Positions 14,442 to 25,830 of a stretch of 64,000 nt of DNA are shown piece after piece. This stretch comes from Odontesthes bonariensis. Lineage: Eukaryota > Chordata > Actinopteri > Atheriniformes > Atherinopsidae. The position numbers and the translations under genes are program-made. The DNA lies in contig NC_134509.1 in NCBI RefSeq assembly GCF_027942865.1, positions 24,486,697 to 24,550,696 on the forward strand. The letters are read 5' to 3'. The notes under the pieces were generated by a model. It saw nothing but the letters and a program-made list of their open reading frames with translations, did no database searches and had not been told where the DNA came from. The first letter of the stretch is position 1, and every line of letters starts with the position of its first letter.

Positions 14442-17400
14442 TGTCAGAGAGATCTGGTGAGCACTTGTGTGTATGTGTGTGTACATTTCGTTAACACTCA
14501 CCTCTACGATCTCTCTGATGTCGCAGTGGTTTTCTAGAGCTTCAAGCTTCAGCTGAGCAGTGCCCACTACTTTGTCCGTTTTAAACAGACCTCTGTAAAC
14601 ACACACAGCAGAGAATAAAAGTGACAACAAGGTACAGACGTGAGAACCGTGCAGACAAACAGGTAAGCAGCCGCGTGTAATATTACCCCTTGTGGACGAT
14701 TTCAAACTTGATGCCTTTGGACTGAACGACTCGTTTGAAGCCTCTGTGGGAACGGTTGATGCTGAGTTTGAACTGATCTTTAAACTCTGGGCTGTTGGTG
14801 TTCTTCACTGTGCTGGTCTTGTCCCTCTGAGCCTCCTCCTACACACAAATAAAATGAATTCATTAAAACACATCTACACCCAGTACACAAAGTGTGAAAC
14901 ATCTGCAGTCACTGAGTGTGAAGGATTCTTACTGTGCTGGGAAAAGGAAACTCAAATTTTACACTGGCATCCAAATCATTAGGAGAGACACCTGCAGGGC
15001 GAGAGATAAGTGTGAGTGCGCACAGATATGTCAGATCACCGCCTTCTGTTTTCAAAGAGGACGAGCATTTCTGTACCTGATGGAGCTGGGAGGTTGACGC
15101 CTCGGATGATGTACAGTATCAGGTCATTAGGTGTCAGGTTGGAGTTGATCCTATGTGACAGACAGCAACCAGTCAGCGCCACTGAGAGCAAAACAATTCT
15201 GACGGTTTTATGAGTCACAGAGCTGTTAGCTTGATATCATACTGGAGCAGAGGCAGAGTGAGTCATTCTGACTCATCTCCAACTATAGTACCGTAAATCA
15301 GTCCTTTTCTTGTCTAAAAAAAATGTTCTGAAAGTTAAACAACTGATAAATGTGCAGAAAATTAAAGGAGTCTGTTCAAACTTTTTCTCGTAAAAATCAC
15401 AACATCATCAGTATTCTGATGAAACATTGATCTACTGATGGATATCAGAAGTCAGCGGGAAATAAGTCACATCAATTTGATTGATGGTACAGGTCTTTAT
15501 GGAAGGAATCCTCAAAATGAATAAATGACATCTTATGGGTCACCAACAGCCCAACAGTACGCTGGCCATGACATCACAGGGGGATTCAAACTGGATTTCT
15601 TAAAGACTAAGCTTATCATTCATTTTTCATTAGAACTTAATTATAAATTTGTTTAATGAACTGAGATACTTTAAATAAAGTCCAGGGTTCTCACACTTCA
15701 CTCTCACATGCCAATTTAATTTCCACATCACAGGAAACCAGGTGTTAATTTGCTATAAAGAACCAAAATGATTTTGTGATAGCTACAGAGGAGCAACAAA
15801 TAAAAGGGAAAAACGACAAAAAGTATCACCTGTCCTAAAGTATTCTTTATGAAGGCGTTCTATATAACCTGCATGAATGTCGTGTAAATTATTTTAATTA
15901 AGAAAAAAAATATTCATTGAAATGTAGGACATGAGATCATTAGTCTTTGAGGAAGGCAGTCAAACACAGCATGGAACCACACTGGGTAATCAATGAATGT
16001 TCTTTATAAATCAAACTACTAATAATAACGACTTGGGCTGGTTCACAGAACAACATGGAACACAGAAGATCTGTTATGAGCTCAAATGACTGACTTGACA
16101 GAGTTGAAGGTCCTCTCCTCTGTGTGGCACTTGGGGACTGGGTGACCCTTGGCGTGGGCATTCTTCAGTATATCTATGTTCTTCATAGACTCCTCAACTA
16201 GCTTCTCAAACCTGAGGAGAGACATAAGTGGAGGTTACACGTACATTTGACATGGCTTTCTCATACTGTAGTGCACCGAAAAGCCCCATTTTATAAAAAT
16301 AAATGCATTTAGAAAGAAGATTATACATAATGTGTGACGGTATAAATGTGTAAATATCTGGAAAAAAAACCTACAAGGAAGTTACACCGAGGAGAAAAAA
16401 ACTGCAAGATCACAACTACACGGAAGAACTTAGCAGAACATTATAGTGTTTAGAGAAAAATATCAACTAAAAATAACAACAACTTATAAGTAAATGGTAT
16501 CTAGAAGATATCAATAAACAAATTATCAAGTAATGATGTTTTGGAAAGGTACCGCTGACTTTTCCGGAAGAGAAACATCGACCTGAGTTACGCGTCATTC
16601 AACAAAAAACTAAAGAAAAAGGAACAGGTTTCCAATGCCATGGATGTAAGTTACACAACTGACGAAGATCATACAAACAAACACGCTTATGAAAAATGTC
16701 TTCTTACTTTAAAGTCTCGGCTACATTGCCCGTGAGCGTGAACTGCTGAGAGAGGCCCAGACATTTCTGTCAAGCAAAGGAAAACAAAACACAGAACAAA
16801 TGTTGTCAGAGACTTGTTTTTCAAATACTGCACGACCAGATGATGTCAACGTCGATTTGTAAACTCATAGCTGACTTACGATGAGTTTCATAAAGTGCAC
16901 TTTAATACAAAATCTAGAACAAAGAGGAGGCGAAGCTGAGTTTTAACCTCGTGTTGCTTTCGTAAAAGATCCATTAGGCCGTGGTACTTCTCACTGGAGC
17001 GAGGGGACAGGGGAGAGGTCCGGGAGCGACCCAGGGAGTAGTCTTCCTCACCTACCGGTGCGCTTGGAATCTGTTGGCAACAAGGAGAATGTAGTGAGAA
17101 ACTAAAATGTGAGAGCATGGAAAAAGAAAAAAAATGATGGAACGCTTTTAACACTTTAAACCAGGACATGAAATAAAAAGTGAGCTCAGAAGAACCGATT
17201 CAATTAAGGGATCTGTGTTGTTTTTGAGTTTTTAAAGGCAAATGTTAAGGACTAAGTTTATATGCGGTGCTGATGGCGAATTCAAAGACAAACAGGAAAT
17301 CTGAATCTTCAACTTTGAACTGTGGGGAAAAAATTGCGTATAACTAAAAAGTTGGTATAAAAACCGTCATTATGATCTCATTTCTCTCTCTGGTTAGGTG

Positions 17401-20400
17401 AACTATCAGATTGCTGATGAGAGTTCAGCGAAGCAAAAAGCAAAAGGCTCGACTTTCCATTTCTGAGATACCACAAATGCAACATTGTTTGACCTCATGG
17501 TGGAAGGAGATGAAGATGAAGAGGGTGGATATTTCTATTCTGAGCAGGACCTGTGGCACAGATATCCACAGCAGATCTGAATCTGAACGACTCACATTTC
17601 TTTTTTGAGCTGGTATTAACTTTAGCCAAACACATGCTCTGAAACACAGAATAAAAGTAAAACTAAAACCCAGCTATAAAAATATTACTTCTTCTTTGAA
17701 CCACCGCGCTGACAAACAACATACAAGTTTGTACCAAGTCTGTTCAATTGTTTGAACAACTCCATTAAAAATGAATATCTGCTTTGACACTTGTGTGATA
17801 TCCCCAAACCAGCAAAGGCACAGGCATGAAATTCTTGGTACATGGGATACGATGCATTGAAGTGAAATATTGTTTGTGAAATGGTGTTAAAATATAAACA
17901 AACGCATGCTCTTGTATGGATTCAAATACACAAAGGAAATTATCTTGATCCCACCTTGTTTGCTTCTGTCACATTATGACACCTTACAGATCCAGGCTGC
18001 TGCTGAGGTGACTTTACATGCACTGTGCACTAATTTGCACATAAATATAAATATATATAACCTTGGTTATATCAACGGGTAGCCCAGACTTGGCAGCAGT
18101 GATCATGGGGTCCAGTCCCTTGGCGTGCCTGAGGTGCTGCGCAGCTCCCGCCATGTCCTGAAACAACCAGGTAGCATCAATGAGTCCTCAGCAGCTCAAC
18201 GGATGTTCAGTATTCAAATAAAGCGAGTATCTGTGCTTAATGAGACCCTGAATGACTCTATGTATGGAGCCAAGAAAAACTAAACACGGTCTTACAAAGA
18301 AAAAGTCCCAAAGATTACCTTCATCTGTTTGGAGCGCAGCGCTGCACGCAAAAAAGCCTGTCGCCGTAGCAACAAGAAATCCACTTGCTGTTGGGCTAAA
18401 AACATGTAGAAGAGAAAAAAGGAAGTGAAACTTTGTGTTGTGCACTTAAAACAACTTGACGAGCACTTTGGGCCCATGAAGGAGGACAGATGGACGTGGG
18501 CGTTGACCTGAACACACCTTTAGCTCCCAGTTTTGGAGCTGAAGCTCCTCCAGGAGCCTGAGGAGCCGGAGACTTTGCTTTCTGGGCAGGTGGACGTGCT
18601 GCAGGCTGCAGAGGTTACCATCAACAGAAAAATTAAATAAACCTACGAAATTATTTCTCAGTAAGACCATTGTCTTCTTATATGGGTACAACCGTTTTAA
18701 AAACGTTGGACATTTGCAGGACATGCAGGTTTCTAACTACGTAAATGTACTTGATGGCAGGACGTGCAGAGGAGAGAACATTACTGACTGAAGAACCTGC
18801 AACATAAGCTGCAGGAGCTGAGTTGGCATAAAACAAGGGTTTTCTTAGTTTAATCCAAAAGCAATCAGGTTTCTTGGCTGTACTATAACAATTTGACCAT
18901 TTGGTGCCTCTACCCCCCCCACCCCCCCACACCAACCTTGGCAGCTTCTCTCTGTCCATCCTCTTCATCCTCCGAGTCTGCATCCTGATTTCCTATTTTC
19001 ATAGCCGTTTCCAAGACACCCATGAAGTTCTGCTGACTCCTCTCTGAGCCCTGGAGTGGTGGACAACCTAGAGGAGAAACACAGTACACTTATCATCATG
19101 TACAAGAAACAAAACCCTAACACAAAACTGCATTCCCAAAGTTACCTGGTGGCACAGGTAGATCGGATAAGGTGACGGGTCGGCCTGCTTTATGGGCTCT
19201 GATGGCATCCTGATATTGCTGTAGAACAAAGAAAGAAGTTACTGGCGATGCTGTTTTCACCAGATTTTTTTTCTAAAACAAGAAAAAAATAACTCTGTTA
19301 TTGGGTGTCCATGTGATATACATTAGATCCCTTAACAGTTACAATTTTGTAATACTTAATTTCCATTTTAACACAAACAAGAAGCGTCAACCAAAATACA
19401 AGGTTTGTGTCCAGCAAAAACTGACATGATAAACAATGTTTGCTGCTTTTACTCCTGTAAAATATTACCTACAAATATATTTCTCCTCTCTGGTTTATGG
19501 TTTTTCTAAAGCTGTATTTCCCCTGCGGTCAGTTCATCAAACGTAAGCCTCAGTGCATATTAACATTTCCCAAAATTCATCTTACTGTGATAACACTGTA
19601 CGAGAATTTAGGATTATCTGGAACAATGTTGCCCTGTGATGGACCGGTGACCTGTCCAGGGTGTACACCGCCTCTTGCCCAATGACAGCTGGGATAGGCT
19701 CCAGCCCCCCCTGTGACCCTAAATTGGATTAAGTGGGTTTAGAAAAATGGATGGATGGATGGAACAATGTAGTTGCAGGTCCTTAAAAACTGAATTTAGC
19801 CTTTAATTTATCTTAAAACAAATAAGCAGCACCAATCTGGTCTCAAAGAATTTTAACAGCAGCTCAATATTGATAAAAAACTATAAGATTAACGATAGCG
19901 CAAATAAATGATCAACATAAACCACAGTTACAAACAGCCATTTAGCTGGACCACTGTCGTTGTACTGGTATAAATGCACAGGAGGGGAACTGATGATGTC
20001 GACCGTGTGAGAAAACATTCAAGACTTTCTGCTGCTTCTAACTTTCTCTGTGGGAGATCATCATACATGCACATGTAGGCAAATTCACTGCAGAGACGTG
20101 GTCTTTAAGTTACTTGATTTTGTCAGATGATGATACAGTTATAATATCAGGATTTTATTAGAGCAAAGCAACAGTCTGAAAATGCTTGTAAGACACACAG
20201 TCTGCGTGGGCTGCTTTGAGTTGAGTCGTCTGACAAAATAAATATAAAATATGTGAATGAGAGCTGCTTTATTGGGAGTTTGACTGTATTAACATACAAT
20301 TAACACGGTACCGTTTTTACAAACGATGCCTAATGATGAAACTTTGTAACATGTGAGGAGCGCTTAAGCCCAATTGAGTGTAATCTAATGTATTTGTACC

Positions 20401-23400
20401 CCAACTGCATTATTTGGTACAATTTTGGTCACAATAACATATTTACATGCATTTTAAAAGTCTAGTTTATGTGGGACTAACACACCAACTCATTTTTTTT
20501 CTAGTGTTACATACATATGCTTGGGCTCAAGCAAGACAACTTAGCAGTTTTTGTGGAAAAGCCACCACAGTAACATGTCTTCTGGTCGAGGTGAAAATGT
20601 AATATTCAGGAAAATATCTTCTGTAAAGTGATCTGCCATGGCTAATAAATTCTATGCAAATAACAAATAAAATAAAATTATACTATCGAACGCTACCAGA
20701 AGTGAGTAAAGAGCAAAAATTTGAGGTTTAACTGAAACTACAAGATTTTAGTCTTTATAAATCATGTAAAAACAAGAGAAATGAGAGTAAAGTCCAGTGA
20801 GGTGTTCAAAGTGGGAGAGTTTGTCTGGGAGATGATCACTAAACAGGCTAAAAAAGTCATGAAAACCTTGAGAATTCCTGTTTTATGGATTTCTCTTCGA
20901 GTTCAGCCACACCCATTCCCTTAAGAGATTTGATGTCTTTGTCCCAAGGATCTGAAACCATCCTGATGCAGGTGAGTTCTTGTACAGTCAAATGAGCAAT
21001 AGTAGAGGTTACAGTCGAAGCAACATGAGTCACACCAGTTATTCAGGGAAATGATAGAAACACAACACCAAGCAGCAGCAACACAGAGCCAGGAAAATAA
21101 GATTAAGCAAAAACGGGGAGTTTAATGGCTCTTTGATTTACATTTCCAAAAAGTACATACTATTTTTGTTGGGGGAAAGAGTATTTTTGCCTTTGAAAAT
21201 ATTAGCCACAGTTTTTTTTTTTAGTTGCATGTACCTTCACAATGCGCTGGTGCATGCGAGCTTTGCGATCGTCTCCTTTGCTCTTAGCTCCCTCTGCTGC
21301 TTGCTTGTATATGTCCATCCTCTGCTGCAGGGCTTCAGCCAAGCTGCTGGGAGCAGGCAGGTCTTTACAAGGCACAAAAATAAACAGTCATATATCTTAT
21401 CTAAATTTAGATGCATGTTTAAGGGGGAAAAAATGAAAAAATAAATCCCATTATGCCAACCGTTTAAAGGGCAACATCTAAACAATTGTAGTCTTACCAG
21501 CAGTGGACACCTGGGCGGGTGGAGGACCAGCAGGACCAGCAGAAGCAGGTGGAGCAGCAGGTTTGGAAGAAGACTGAGGAGGAGGTCCACAGTTCTCTAC
21601 TACAACATCTCCTGAAGATGAACAGAGAGCATGCAGGGGTGGATATAGAGTCATATCAAAACCATTAAATGCATCTCTAAAACACAAGTATTTCACTTCT
21701 TCTAATGGGATGAAGCTTTTTAGCCTCTTGCAATATATTCCATTCATAAACTACAGTGGTTGTAGGCTAAAATTGAGAAAATATTATTACTGTGGAGCAG
21801 CAGCCCATTTATTCCTGCAATATTTAAAGTATCTCCTCACTGGCAAACTGGACAATCTCAATACTCAGACACAGACTAGATATTTGACTGTACAATGACT
21901 TCCCACTAATTTCAACTAGCTCGCTTCGGCTCGGCACGGCTCGGCACGGCGCGCTATTTGTGTGCTTCCACTAGCACGCAGTACCTGCAACCGGGTAGAC
22001 TTTTGGTACCACCTCAGAAATCCACTCTTTGGTCGGTCGAGGAGGTCCGGATTTGTACGTTGCTCGGCGCCGTGTAAATGACTTCACGGAGGTTTCGCGC
22101 ATCCGTGTTACGATGACCCCGCCCACGTCGAGGAGGCACGAAGTGATACTCAGTTATTATGGAAACACAACCAAACCGAGCCGTGCCGTGCCGAGCTAGT
22201 GGAAATGCGCCATAATAGGAAACGTGCATTAAATGCCATCTGTAATGTAGCTTAAGCTACAAGAGACTTGTGTTTCTACAAGATTTTATCTGCTCTGTAA
22301 AACATGACACAATCTGTGTGTGCTGCAGTAAAACTCTTGTTTGTGTCGTTAATAAATAAGAGTGGCGTAAGCACTCTGATGTCAGTGCAGAGATTTTAAT
22401 CAGACACCTCCATATGAAACCAGTTTGAGCACTATCAGCCAGTCCTGCACGATTCAGTGGGAAAGGGTATAAAAAGCCTTGATAAGGTCAACCGGTGGTT
22501 TAACGCTTGGTTGTTTCTGATTCAGAAACTGTAGAATATCATCATGAAAGGGGTTAAAGGTACTTAACAAAGTGGGATCACATTGACAAGATAAAGAGAG
22601 CATTAAAAAAGTGAGTGGAAGAAATTTAAACGTGAGCCGTTTCTTCGTCTTAATTTTTCTTTGAGTTGACCGTCCAGAAGTTTAGCTTAAGAATGTATAC
22701 GCCAGTGGCATTTCCTGTTTTGTAACTGCTGCCCTGACAAAAGATAAGGCATAGAATTAGCGACATCCAATAAAAAAAATATTTTTTTTTAATTTAAAAT
22801 TTGAAAGCAGCACCATTAAAGAGTAAAATGGTGAACATGGAGCCATGAAGAACAAGAACCTCTTTCATTGCTCAACATTTTCCTTCTCATGCTCATTTAT
22901 GCAAGTTGATGAAAATCTATTTTGATGAACTCTTAATCAAACCTATTAAAGGAAATTTATAAGTAAAGTGGGTAAATGGAAGTCCGAAACTTGAGGTGCG
23001 TTGGTTAAACTCACCAGGAGGAGGAGGTAAGGAGCTCAGCTGTATTGGTTCCCCTCGGTCCAATGCCTCCAGCAGCGAGTCGAGCTTCTGCACAGGTGGC
23101 GAACAGCATTTGTACAGCAGATTCTCTTTTGCAACTATTCAAATGATCAAATTGCTACCGGTGGTATTACCTTGGCAGTGAGGTAATGCTGTTTGGCCTG
23201 GTCGATATCACCGCTCTGTTTGAAGTGTATGGCAGCCGTCTTGTACTCCCTCTGTCTGGACAACACTGCCTGTTTGAGCTCTGAGGGAAGCGAAGGCAAG
23301 CACACACGTTTAGGTCAAAATGAGAAAGAGAATGAAATGGGAAGATATCTAAACAACCAGCTGGTGTAAGATGTGGCTATATGACGATATCATTTGATTG

Positions 23401-24987
23401 TTTTCCTCAGAACATCCTTCTACTGTCTTGTTTTAACATTTACACATTAAGTAGGAGACAGAAAAAAAGCATGCTTTGTTTCATCATGTGTGTGTACCTG
23501 AGTGCTGGCCGCCAGGCTGGCTCGGAGTGAGGGGAGAGATTGCAGGGGTGTCTGGGGTGATGGCGGCTGCAGGCTTTTGGGGAGGAATTAGATGCGTTGG
23601 CTTAGTGTTTGGAGCTGTCGCCGCAGCCTCCCTCAGGGGTTGCTGATTGGAGGGGGGAGAGGGTAAAGGCTGCGGTCCTGGAAGTTCTAGTTTCTTCACC
23701 GGTTCTGACTCGGCTGTAACATTTGACTTTCCTCCAAGAGCGACAGGGGGAGGGATCTCCTCTTCGTTTATCGGCTTCCCTTTTTTGACACATGTTAACA
23801 TGGATTGTAATGTCTACAGGTGAAGAAAACAAAAAACAAAAAAATTAAAACACACCATGTTTCTGAACATCGTGAAAGACACATCAGATTGAACACATAA
23901 GATTTTTCCTCCCTGCTCAGTCTACCTTTAAACCCCGGTCATATCTTCGAACTTTGCTCGTCTCGCCTGCAGCCTTGGCATTGGATATGGCAGTCTCATA
24001 CATTTGAATGCGCTCCAATAGATTGGATTCCAACCCAAAAGCGCCACTGGGAGCAGCGAGAGGACCAGCGTGGGAGGCGATGTTCACTTTAGGAGCAGTG
24101 GGTGTGGCAGCAGGAGGCGTTGGAGCAGGAGTATGCTCCTCATCGTCCTCCAAAACTTCGTTTAATTCTGCCTATGTACAGAGACAGAAACATAAATACA
24201 ATTAAAAGGAAAACACAGCAATCCAACAGAAGAGCTTAGAACCATTATAACGTGGAAATTTAAGTAAAATAAAAGAGATATGGGCAGCAGCTGACATAAC
24301 CTCCATTAACATCTGTGTCATTTATGTCAAAAAACAAGTCCAATTCCTGAAGACATTAAGCTCAAGATCTAAAAATAGCTGTGAAATCTGCACATTGGAA
24401 AAGTTGGGATAAGCAACTTGCTTTCTAAATAATCTAAACTCATAATCAATCTAACTACAACTAACTGATAAATCCACAAATAGATTAATGGATTAAGAGC
24501 GTATGCTACCAGAAGATCTTCATCATCCTCCAAATCTTCATCCCCTATTTCATTGTCATCCAGATCTTTCATACAGAGAGCTGCCATTCGTTCAATATCA
24601 GCCATGGGAACAGGAGCTGAGCAGAAGTTAAAACATAAAGATCGTCAAAATCTCAGCACATGTTCAAGAAAGATGGAGGAAAAAGGTTAGGACTGGCCCC
24701 TCTACCCTCACCCTTCTTCCCTTGTGGCCTTCCTCCTCCTCCTCCAACCAGACTGAGGAGCTCTGCCTCCAGCTCCTCATCATTTCCATCATCATCTATC
24801 CCTCCACCCGGGTTAAGGTCAAGGAGCAGCCCCATCTGAGGCACAAACAATACAAGAGCCGCTTAATCCTATCACATGTTGTATATTAACTGCAGAAGTA
24901 ATTTACACATCTCTTTAAAGGATGTGACACCTGTTTAGCTCGCGCTGCCCCTTGACCCCGAGCAGGGGGGTTCCGACTGCGACTCAT
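8960..24987 (-). CDS. cc2d1a: Coiled-coil and C2 domain-containing protein 1A
   Basis: Endosomal/cytosolic scaffold of the Lgd family that binds CHMP4 ESCRT-III subunits and acts in signalling. I assign 27 coding exons: 24931-24987, 24712-24835, 24510-24616, 23926-24171, 23498-23813, 23171-23280, 23015-23087, 21498-21611, 21235-21362, 19146-19218, 18937-19067, 18518-18605, 18319-18395, 18062-18157, 16948-17070, 16708-16766, 16095-16211, 15077-15150, 14933-14991, 14687-14838, 14502-14592, 14222-14377, 10873-11004, 10646-10772, 9246-9322, 9113-9160, 8960-8992. Total 2,988 nt, 995 aa (human about 951). The N-terminus [16 protein letters not shown] is followed by four DM14 domains (about residues 143-200, 289-345, 390-450 and 523-585), a C2 domain (about 680-815, containing [20 protein letters not shown]), and a C-terminal coiled coil ending LKRKRTG. 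The exon 11/12 junction is ambiguous: donor at 18932 with acceptor before 18598 gives one residue fewer. CC2D1B is the only close alternative; synteny favours CC2D1A. Confidence 0.94.
9600..10010 (+). mobile_element. Degenerate Tc1/mariner-like transposase relic in cc2d1a intron
   Basis: Plus-strand translation near 9880-10000 gives [10 protein letters not shown] followed by [12 protein letters not shown]. This resembles the Tc1 segment in which a lysine/valine-histidine-glycine precedes a W-G-C-F motif. Flanking sequence is too decayed to find terminal repeats. It lies in the intron between coding exons 24 and 25. Confidence 0.45.
11921..12258 (+). repeat. Intronic direct repeat, copy 1
   Basis: About 320 bp here match 17533-17842 at high identity, beginning with TATTCTGAGCAGGACCTGTG and ending with GGCACAGGCATGAAATTCTT. 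This copy carries an extra stretch of about 30 bp near 11984-12014. Both copies lie in cc2d1a introns in the same orientation. I do not recognise the family. Confidence 0.8.
12336..13623 (+). mobile_element. 5'-truncated L2-type LINE with open reverse transcriptase reading frame
   Basis: An open frame from 12336 to the stop at 13421 encodes the C-terminal half of a non-LTR reverse transcriptase. It begins [13 protein letters not shown] and contains [13 protein letters not shown], the active-site SYADDTQLY, and the downstream motif [15 protein letters not shown]. The 3' tail has an L2-like end (GCACTTTGAACTG, then GCTATACAAATAAA) followed by TTTGATTTTGATT repeats. It is antisense to cc2d1a in the intron between exons 22 and 23. 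There is no frameshift over about 360 codons, so insertion is fairly recent, but the endonuclease half is missing and it cannot be autonomous. Confidence 0.9.
14387..14438. repeat. (CA)n microsatellite
   Basis: About 25 CA dinucleotides start about 10 bp from the acceptor of cc2d1a coding exon 22 (exon starts at 14377 on the minus strand). On the transcript this is a GU run abutting the splice acceptor. Length variation here could affect splicing of the C2-domain exon. Confidence 0.9.
17533..17842 (+). repeat. Intronic direct repeat, copy 2
   Basis: Partner of 11921-12258, lying in the intron between cc2d1a coding exons 14 and 15. It lacks the 30-bp insertion of copy 1 and differs at scattered bases. 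No clear terminal inverted repeats or poly(A) tail were seen. Confidence 0.8.
19626..19763 (+). mobile_element. LINE/SINE-type retroposon 3' tail with (GGAT)n
   Basis: Contains the common teleost tail GACCTGTCCAGGGTGTACAC, then GGGATAGGCTCCAGC, ending in ATGGATGGATGGATGG. Diverged minus-strand relatives sit at about 52920-53020, 55285-55390 and 57658-57763. It lies in the cc2d1a intron between exons 9 and 10. Confidence 0.6.
19930..20510 (+). repeat. Unclassified dispersed repeat, copy A
   Basis: About 570 bp can be aligned to 30480-31060 in the same orientation through a chain of shared blocks, for example CAAATTCACTGCA, GCTTTATTGG and TTTACATGCATTT. The first 45 bp also match 3541-3587. 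It has no coding capacity and no obvious ends, so family and class are unknown. Confidence 0.6.
21915..22215. mobile_element. MITE-like element with GC-rich inverted ends
   Basis: The left end reads CTAGCTCGCTTCGGCTCGGC and the right end is CGTGCCGTGCCGAGCTAG, forming imperfect terminal inverted repeats around about 260 bp. The ends contain tandem CGGCTCGG/CGGCACGG units. There is no coding capacity. It sits in the cc2d1a intron between exons 7 and 8 and is far more GC-rich than its flanks. Confidence 0.55.
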
Positions 24988-25243
24988 GGACCGTGAATAC
25001 CTGCAAGTAAGCAACTAAAACGATCAAATTACAGAACCAATGAAAACACGAGGAAGGTTATTAACATATTATGGTCAGGTAACAGGTAGAGTCCACTGAG
25101 TAAGCACGGTTTTCTGTGGCAGACAATTTCTGAAGCCTGGTGCAATAAAACTGACGGTTACAACTGTTCTGGGGGAAGGCAGCGTCTATGCTAACGGCTA
25201 AAACAACAAACAGTACGATAATGAGTGCTGACAGGCTGCTTAC

Positions 25244-25560
25244 CTTCACACTTTCAGGGAGCGTGGGGTCAGTCGAGACGCTTATTTAATTCGCAAATTT
25301 CTCAGAAACAGCAGAAAACAACACAGAACAGGAACGCGCAAAGAGGTAATCTCATACAAACGTTTACTTTGAGCTCTCAAAACAAGAACGGTAAGCTGTG
25401 TAAATTACTTCCTACATTCCGTCTCCGTTGGCAACGTGTATCGCACTTTACGGCCGGTCGGAGCACGCCCATTACTGACGTAAAACATCAACGTCATGTT
25501 CAAGCTGTAAAGATCCTACTTTAGGTGGGTAATTTCACATCCGTGGGAAAGATATTACAC
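25244..25560. promoter_or_regulatory. Bidirectional promoter region between cc2d1a and brme1
   Basis: On the minus strand a good donor (GTAAGC, 25238-25243) ends a non-coding first exon that lies above 25244. It splices to the acceptor just before the cc2d1a start exon (ag at about 24999). On the plus strand a splice acceptor at about 25810-25820 precedes the brme1 start codon, so its non-coding first exon must start in the same interval. Several CG-containing sites occur at 25430-25480. Head-to-head arrangement is also seen for the human pair. Confidence 0.5.
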
Positions 25561-25830
25561 GACAATTAGTCAATGACTGATAAGGACTTAGATGAATAAG
25601 CATAAATTAACTATTCAAATCTAATCTGGCAAGTTTATTTGGTACTTAGTCAAACAGCTTTTTATTTTATTGTATGTCTCAGTAAGCTAGGTGTATTTTC
25701 ATTAGCTAGCTAATTAATGCATATGTTTCTTTTAAAAAAACTGCTTTTTCTGAACTGTTATTATAAAATTCCCCCATATTCTAATTCCATGTATCAAAGT
25801 CAACTTCTGTCAATCTTTTAGGAAGAGGAC

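Noticed and set aside
14163-14705. Open frames with histidine-threonine or valine-cysteine repeats
   Set aside because: They read through the (CA)n microsatellite; only the cc2d1a exons on the minus strand are coding here.
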